A stretch of 9,858 nucleotides of DNA from Chloroflexota bacterium (GTDB lineage Bacteria > Chloroflexota > Ktedonobacteria > Ktedonobacterales > Ktedonobacteraceae): the NCBI GenBank assembly GCA_005881495.1, contig VBHI01000357.1, positions 1-9,858 on the forward strand, written 5' to 3'. Positions within the stretch are counted from its first letter, which is position 1. Each line of letters opens with the position of its first letter. Both the position numbers and the translations under genes were made by a program. Below are positions 6,023 through 9,858 of the stretch, one piece after another. The notes under the pieces are model-generated. The model worked only from the letters and a program-made list of their open reading frames with translations. It did not search any database and was not told the DNA's origin.

Positions 6023-7306
6023 TCAGATAGTGAGTATCTCGCTCCATTGCGTGGTGAAGCGCGCCGAAAGCCTGGATTGTCGCATTTTCCAGGAGCGGGT
6101 GATACCCTGCACTGCAAAGAAGAGGGTATCGCGGCCATAAATCTTGTTGATGGCGTCCACGATATGCATCAGCCGGGCCTGCCTATAGTAGTTATACAAC
6201 GAAAATTCACTGAAGAGGTCAGGTTGTATACCCTCTCGCGGGACAATTTTCGTGAGGTATACCCCGGCCTTTTTATAGTTATAGCCGTCTTTATACATAG
6301 CTTTCAATGCGTTGAGCGCATAGCGTATAAGCTCAGGGGTAAAGGCCGTGGGGTAGGGAATGCGCAGTGAAAAGGAATTGGAGTATTGAGGACTATCCTT
6401 CTTAAAGGCATTCGTTCGTACGAACACAGTGATACACGAGGCCAGGGAGTCCTGGCTGCGCAGCTTTTCCGCCGCCCTGGCGGTGTATGTTGCGACCACC
6501 TCTTCAAGCTCCTCGAGGCGTGTGACGTCTCTCCCAAATGATTTAGAACACATGATGCCTTTTTTGGCAGGGCGTTGTGTCTCAAGAGGAATGCAGGCTG
6601 TTCCCCGTAGTTCTAAGACGGTGCGCTCGCCCACTACGGTGAGATAGCGCCGAATCCACTTTTCATCGGCGTATTTTAGGTCTTTCGCATGAAGGATGCC
6701 ATGATTCATAAGGAAAAGGCTATATTTGTAGCCAATGCCCCATACATCTTCAATGGCAACGTTTGATAGCAGCTCGTCCATTGCTTGATCCGAGAGTGTG
6801 GTCAGGTCGAGAACGCCGTCATGGTGTGTGTCTTTTTTCACGGTTTCATTGGCGATCTTGCATAACGTTTTGGTGCTGGCGATGCCAACAGAAACCGGAA
6901 TACCGGTGAGCTGGAGGACTCTTGCCTTCGTGACGTGCCCAAAATCTGTCAGGTCATCGATGTTCAACTCCGAGAGGTCAAGAAAAGCTTCATCTATCGA
7001 ATATACTTCTACCCTGGGAGAGAATTGAGCCAGAACGTTCATGACTCTGGCGCTCATATCAGCATACAGGGAGTAGTTACTTGAAAATACCCGAATGTTG
7101 TGCTTTTTGATAAGCTCCTCGCACTCAAAGACAGGCTGGCCCATTTTGATACCCAGTTTTTTCGCTTCATTGCTCCTGGCAATGACACACCCGTCATTGT
7201 TGGAAAGGACGATAACAGGTTTATTTTGAATTGATGCGTGAAATACCCGTTCGCAGGAGACATAGAAGTTGTTGCAATCCACCAGCGCATAGATGTTCTT
7301 TTTCAT
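6023..7306 (-). CDS. umuC: DNA polymerase V catalytic subunit UmuC (Y-family translesion polymerase)
   Basis: Error-prone translesion polymerase acting with processed UmuD (UmuD'2C) at stalled forks during the SOS response. It has 427 residues, against 422 in E. coli. The catalytic metal ligands are present: Asp10 in LVDCNNFYVSCE, and Asp105-Glu106 in SIDEAFLD. The fingers/palm wording SNNDGCVIARSNEAKKLGIK is typical of UmuC rather than DinB. The thumb helix-hairpin signature VWGIGYK lies at 188-194, and a beta-clamp-binding pentapeptide QPDLF at 361-365. The C-terminus keeps the UmuC pattern GRDTLFFAVQGI..SW and LSARFTTQWSEIL. The start ATG overlaps the umuD stop (ATGA), with AAGG just upstream inside umuD, so translation is coupled. 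It appears fully intact. Confidence 0.95.
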   Translation of the reverse strand: MKKNIYALVDCNNFYVSCERVFHASIQNKPVIVLSNNDGCVIARSNEAKKLGIKMGQPVFECEELIKKHNIRVFSSNYSLYADMSARVMNVLAQFSPRVEVYSIDEAFLDLSELNIDDLTDFGHVTKARVLQLTGIPVSVGIASTKTLCKIANETVKKDTHHDGVLDLTTLSDQAMDELLSNVAIEDVWGIGYKYSLFLMNHGILHAKDLKYADEKWIRRYLTVVGERTVLELRGTACIPLETQRPAKKGIMCSKSFGRDVTRLEELEEVVATYTARAAEKLRSQDSLASCITVFVRTNAFKKDSPQYSNSFSLRIPYPTAFTPELIRYALNALKAMYKDGYNYKKAGVYLTKIVPREGIQPDLFSEFSLYNYYRQARLMHIVDAINKIYGRDTLFFAVQGITRSWKMRQSRLSARFTTQWSEILTI

Positions 7307-7698
7307 ACCACCTTATGAATGCAATAGGTCACCACGCCCCAGACATAGAAATCGGCTGTGTCGTCGACACGTATTGACGGATAGAGAGGGTTCTCTGGAA
7401 CGAGGTAAGCTGCATCCTCTTGCTGAGAGAGTCGCTTGACGGTAAATTCCCCGTTGAGATAGGCCATCACAACGGAGTTATTCCCGGGGTCTTGTGCTCG
7501 GTCAACCACGATGATATCACCATCACAGATAGCGGCATTCTTCATGGAGTCACCAGAGACTCTGACATAAAACGTGGCCGCGGGGTGAGCAATCACCAGT
7601 TCATTCAGGTCAAGAGGCGCTTCAACATAATCGTCAGCGGGCGAGGGGAATCCGCAAGGGACGCGCCAAAGAAATAGAGACACGCGGTAATCGTTCAT
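7303..7698 (-). CDS. umuD: UmuD, self-cleaving S24-family subunit of DNA polymerase V
   Basis: LexA/UmuD-type serine-lysine autoprotease; RecA filaments stimulate its self-cleavage to UmuD', which activates UmuC. It has 131 residues. The scissile Cys15-Gly16 lies in WRVPCGFPSPADDYVE. The catalytic Ser51 is in VSGDSMKNAAICDGDIIVVD and Lys88 in NGEFTVKRL. Compared with E. coli UmuD (Cys24-Gly25, Ser60, Lys97), every key position is shifted by exactly nine. The catalytic core is therefore colinear and only the N-terminal arm is shorter. There is no helix-turn-helix, so this is not LexA. The gene is first in a umuD-umuC operon, with its stop overlapping the umuC ATG. The ribosome site is weak (GAGAAG about seven bases before ATG). 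Confidence 0.94.
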   Translation of the reverse strand: MNDYRVSLFLWRVPCGFPSPADDYVEAPLDLNELVIAHPAATFYVRVSGDSMKNAAICDGDIIVVDRAQDPGNNSVVMAYLNGEFTVKRLSQQEDAAYLVPENPLYPSIRVDDTADFYVWGVVTYCIHKVV

Positions 7699-7784
7699 AT
7701 GTTCTTCTCTCGTGCAGACGAAATATACTGGAAGGGCGACCCAGTCGAGAGGTTGTCTACACAGGGTAAAAATAAGGATAATTT

Positions 7785-7826
7785 AGGACATACGTTCTGA
7801 ATTATCTCTGAGAAGAGTATACTCAA
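7785..7826 (-). promoter_or_regulatory. Putative umuDC promoter with LexA (SOS) box
   Basis: Read on the - strand, TTGAGT (7821-7826) and TAATTC (7799-7804) form a possible -35/-10 pair 16 bases apart. Immediately downstream is AGAACGTATGTCCT (7785-7798), which matches the Gram-positive-type SOS box core GAAC-N4-GTTC at seven of eight fixed positions. A LexA dimer here would cover the -10/start region, about 90-100 bp before the umuD ATG. A perfect 10-bp palindrome GAGTATACTC (7815-7824) overlaps the -35 and could be a second operator. Assignment is by inspection only. Confidence 0.5.
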
Positions 7827-8063
7827 CTTTAAGCAAGCAGTCAATATTATTCTGAAGTAAAAGAGAAGTGAATGGTGTTTTTAGAACAAATGAACGAAAG
7901 AGATCATCTTTTTTGTGTATGGGAAAACATGAATTTGCGAACTGGCGTCATTACAGCAAAGTGAGTTACAACCCTGCTGAAAAGAAGAACGTATGAAAAG
8001 ATAGAGTTGGTACGTATTTATTTTGCAATTAAGGTTACTGCTACAGTAAATGGGTGAGCAAAA
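7827..8063. other. Spacer between divergent umuDC and the phosphoribosyltransferase gene
   Basis: A+T-rich, no coding frame of substance. It should hold the + strand promoter for the gene at 8064, but no convincing -35/-10 pair was found; TTGGTA near 8009 with TAAGGT 17 bases on is the best, poor, candidate. The sequence AGAACGTATG at 7986-7995 repeats, in opposite orientation, ten bases of the candidate SOS box at 7789-7798. Confidence 0.4.
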
Positions 8064-8807
8064 ATGGAGATAATACAATTTCGGGACCGAACTGAAGCGG
8101 GTCAACTGCTAGCAGCACAATTGGCAACATACGTCGATCGCCCGGATGTGTTGGTGCTGGCACTGCCACGTGGTGGTGTTCTGGTGGCTTTTGAAGTAGC
8201 CAGGGTACTGCATGCGCCGCTAGATGTCCTGGTAGTACGCAAACTGGGTGTCCCTGGACAAGAAGAACTGGCGATGGGTGCTATCGCGTCAGGTGGGGCA
8301 CGTTTCCTCAACGACGACGTGGTGCAATTTCTGGGGATTTCTGACGAAGTGATCGACCAGGCCGCGGAACACGAACAACAGGAGTTGGAGCGGCGCGAAC
8401 GCCTCTATCGAGGGGATCGCCCTGCCTGTGATGTACACGGTCGCACGGTTATCCTCGTGGATGATGGGATTGCAACCGGTGCAACGATGCACGCGGCTTT
8501 GGTAGCAGTGAAACAGCAGCAGCCTGCCCGTGTCATCATTGCTATTCCAACGGCCGCTCCCTCAACGTGTGAGGAGTTTGCAGCAGAGGGGGACGAGGTT
8601 GTGGCAGTTATCAGACCGGAGCCGTTCTATGCAGTTGGTCTCTGGTACGAGGATTTCCCGCAAACGAGCGACGAGGAGGTACGTGATCTGCTCGAACGAG
8701 CCAGGCAAGAGCAGCAGTCAGCCTCCTCACCTCAGCAAAAGCATCCGCAGCCAGACAAAAAGCGCCTGGATCAGTCGGATGGCGTCCTCTGCTCCTTCAA
8801 CGAGTAA
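8064..8807 (+). CDS. Phosphoribosyltransferase-domain protein
   Basis: Cytoplasmic protein of 247 residues with a type I phosphoribosyltransferase fold. The PRPP-binding signature VILVDDGIATGATM lies at 129-142, where the two Asp bind the ribose hydroxyls and the ATGAT loop binds the 5'-phosphate. An N-terminal ALPRGGVLVAFEVA segment (33-46) and VVRKLGVPGQEELAMGAIA (57-75) are typical of the predicted phosphoribosyltransferase group whose substrate is not established; they differ from Apt, Hpt, Upp and PyrE. The conserved PEPFYAVGLWYEDFPQTSDEEV (185-206) closes the domain. The last 35 residues are a Gln/Ser/Lys-rich hydrophilic tail that is probably disordered. ATG 8064 is preceded by a weak GGTGAG eight bases away. 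The gene stands alone, divergent from umuDC and convergent with the coiled-coil gene; I infer no functional link. Confidence 0.85.
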   Translation: MEIIQFRDRTEAGQLLAAQLATYVDRPDVLVLALPRGGVLVAFEVARVLHAPLDVLVVRKLGVPGQEELAMGAIASGGARFLNDDVVQFLGISDEVIDQAAEHEQQELERRERLYRGDRPACDVHGRTVILVDDGIATGATMHAALVAVKQQQPARVIIAIPTAAPSTCEEFAAEGDEVVAVIRPEPFYAVGLWYEDFPQTSDEEVRDLLERARQEQQSASSPQQKHPQPDKKRLDQSDGVLCSFNE

Positions 8808-8847
8808 CTGGTGGATATTATTTGGGTTATGGAAGCAAAAAAGGAGT

Positions 8848-9480
8848 TTAGTAGACTGGGCCTCCCTGGGTATCATTTGCCAGGGATGCTCGCCGGGGAA
8901 CGGAGCGTACAGGCAAGTCTTCTAGTTCTGTAGAGCCTTCGGATTCTTCGTAGTACATTTCTAGCTCTTCTTCGCCTTCTTCCTCTGGTATCTCCAGGCT
9001 TTCGAGGCCTTTATCGATACTGAGGATGGTGCGGCTGATGTCCATTTCAATACTTGCCAGGTGATCCTTCAGATTGCGCAGTGTTTCCGCGACGTAATTA
9101 TCCGCTTCGTTTTTGAGTTGTTCACCATGCTCTTCTGCCTGCTCAGTGACCGAGTGAGCCCGCTCTTCGGCCTGTCGAACAAGCTCTTGCGAACGCGCTT
9201 CAGCGGCACGCAGCAGGCCTTCTCTGTTCATAGCACGCTCGGTTTCTTCGCGCGCGCGGGTTAAGAGGGTGGTAGCGTCGGCCTGCGCTTGTGCGAGTAT
9301 GCGCTCTTTCTCCTGGATAATGCGTCGTGCCTGCTTGATTTCGTCGGGTATGGAGGTGCGCATTTGATCGACAATGTTGAGGATATCCCCCTCCTTGATG
9401 AGGATCTGGTTGACCAGTGGCATTCTATGGCTGCTGGCAATGAGATTATCCAGGCGATCTACAAGATAGAGTATATCCAT
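8848..9480 (-). CDS. Coiled-coil protein downstream of coaD, function unknown
   Basis: 210-residue protein with no membrane segment. Residues 1-40 are a short folded-looking head (MDILYLVDRLDNLIASSHRMP). Residues 45-160 are a long Ala/Glu/Gln/Arg-rich helix with strong coiled-coil character (ARRIIQEKERILAQAQADAT, EARSQELVRQAEERAHSVTE), like DivIVA-type proteins or the stalk subunits of ATP synthases. Residues 164-188 are very acidic (EEEGEEELEMYYEESEGSTE) and precede a short basic tail. The ATG at 9480 has AGGAG four bases upstream, which favours it over an in-frame ATG at 9570. It lies about 140 bp after coaD on the same strand and is probably cotranscribed. A scaffold or cell-division role would be a guess from shape alone. 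Confidence 0.78.
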   Translation of the reverse strand: MDILYLVDRLDNLIASSHRMPLVNQILIKEGDILNIVDQMRTSIPDEIKQARRIIQEKERILAQAQADATTLLTRAREETERAMNREGLLRAAEARSQELVRQAEERAHSVTEQAEEHGEQLKNEADNYVAETLRNLKDHLASIEMDISRTILSIDKGLESLEIPEEEGEEELEMYYEESEGSTELEDLPVRSVPRRASLANDTQGGPVY

Positions 9481-9618
9481 TGTTCTCCTGCCTTTCCCGA
9501 CTATAGACTGCTGACTTCTGATTGTACAGGCACTTTCCCAGCGCAGTGGTTGGCGAGAGGCGTTTCTCACCGTGGATCAAACGATAGGTAAAGGTAAAGT
9601 CAGCAGGTTCATGGTGTA

Positions 9619-9858
9619 TTACGGACTCAGTTTATGTTGCAACGCTTTCATGACAACGGGAGGAAGCATATCGGTGACATCCCCTCCCATGCGAGCAACT
9701 TCTTTTAGCAGAGATGAGCTGACAAAGAGTTGCTCAAGGTTGGTCAATAAGCAAAAGGTTTCGATTTCAGGTGCGAGTTTACGATTCATCAGCCCCTGCT
9801 GGAACTCGGCCTCAAAGTCGTTGGGCGAGCGCAGTCCCTTAATGATGGCTTGCCCTCC
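9619..9858 (-). CDS. coaD: Phosphopantetheine adenylyltransferase, C-terminal part (5' end cut by window)
   Basis: Cytosolic enzyme joining ATP and 4'-phosphopantetheine to give dephospho-CoA, the penultimate step of coenzyme A synthesis. The last 79 residues are present. The frame opens with GGQAIIKGLRSPNDFEAEFQ, the CoaD strand that precedes the dimer helix (family consensus ..IVRGLRA.SDFEYE). It continues with MNRKLAPEIETFCLL, then SSSLLKEVARMGGDVTDMLP, the conserved ISSS-x-V/I-KE segment with its Ser and Glu at the nucleotide site, here FVSSSLLKEV. It ends at TAA 9619-9621. The N-terminal half with the T/HxGH nucleotidyl-transferase motif lies outside. Length from this point to the stop fits the family, and the coiled-coil gene follows on the same strand. 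Confidence 0.92.
   Translation of the reverse strand, partial: GGQAIIKGLRSPNDFEAEFQQGLMNRKLAPEIETFCLLTNLEQLFVSSSLLKEVARMGGDVTDMLPPVVMKALQHKLSP

Noticed and set aside
5791..6138. 115-codon - strand frame running from inside umuC into the spacer
   Set aside because: Its first third is a frame-shifted shadow of the intact umuC 3' end. The rest has no motif or ribosome site, and the spacer shows no coding signal.
8863..8886. Perfect 7-bp inverted repeat TCCCTGG/CCAGGGA at the 3' end of the coiled-coil gene, considered as a terminator
   Set aside because: It lies within the coding sequence and no T-run follows directly; the nearest T-run on the - strand is about 20 bases away. A role in ending the convergent transcripts is not supported.

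Overview
The window (9,858 bp, roughly half G+C) looks like a chromosomal piece from a Chloroflexota bacterium, most likely a Ktedonobacteria-type lineage. This is an inference from overall flavour: an HlyD/MacA-type adaptor with an ABC ATPase, a soluble bacterial cytochrome P450, and a coaD/coiled-coil protein pair. An intergenic repeat built around the words CTGTCATGCTGAG and GCGAAGCATCTCG also fits. No single feature proves the phylum. There is no rRNA, tRNA, CRISPR array, intact insertion sequence or phage module.

Left end (1-2316, + strand): the 3' part of an efflux adaptor (membrane fusion protein) gene, whose coiled-coil hairpin contains a 225-bp tandem duplication, followed by a MacB/LolD-class ABC ATPase with an unusual acidic, Ser/Thr-rich N-terminal extension. 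The expected permease does not follow. Only a GTG-initiated 31-codon frame overlaps the ATPase stop.

Centre-left (2330-5477, all on the - strand; transcription order right to left): cytochrome P450, a truncated and amber-interrupted alpha/beta-hydrolase remnant, a 3-hydroxybutyrate dehydrogenase-type SDR, a doubtful 87-codon frame, and a small four-helix membrane protein. The tight spacing from the hydrolase remnant through the SDR suggests one transcription unit. The hydrolase is dead as written.

Centre-right (6023-7826, - strand): a complete umuDC pair encoding the SOS mutagenesis factors of DNA polymerase V. The genes overlap by four bases. A plausible promoter lies upstream, with a near-consensus Gram-positive-type LexA box directly next to its -10. 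P450 and umuC are separated by about 545 bp containing degenerate repeat sequence and no convincing gene.

Right end (8064-9858): a + strand phosphoribosyltransferase-domain protein converges on a - strand pair, the 3' part of coaD (phosphopantetheine adenylyltransferase, coenzyme A synthesis) and a 210-residue coiled-coil protein. The window cuts coaD at its 5' side.

Overall this is a fairly ordinary chromosomal stretch. I did not find a convincing undescribed system. The observations most worth a second look are the repeat-lengthened adaptor hairpin, the permease-less ABC ATPase, the decayed hydrolase between P450 and SDR, and the putative SOS operator of umuDC.
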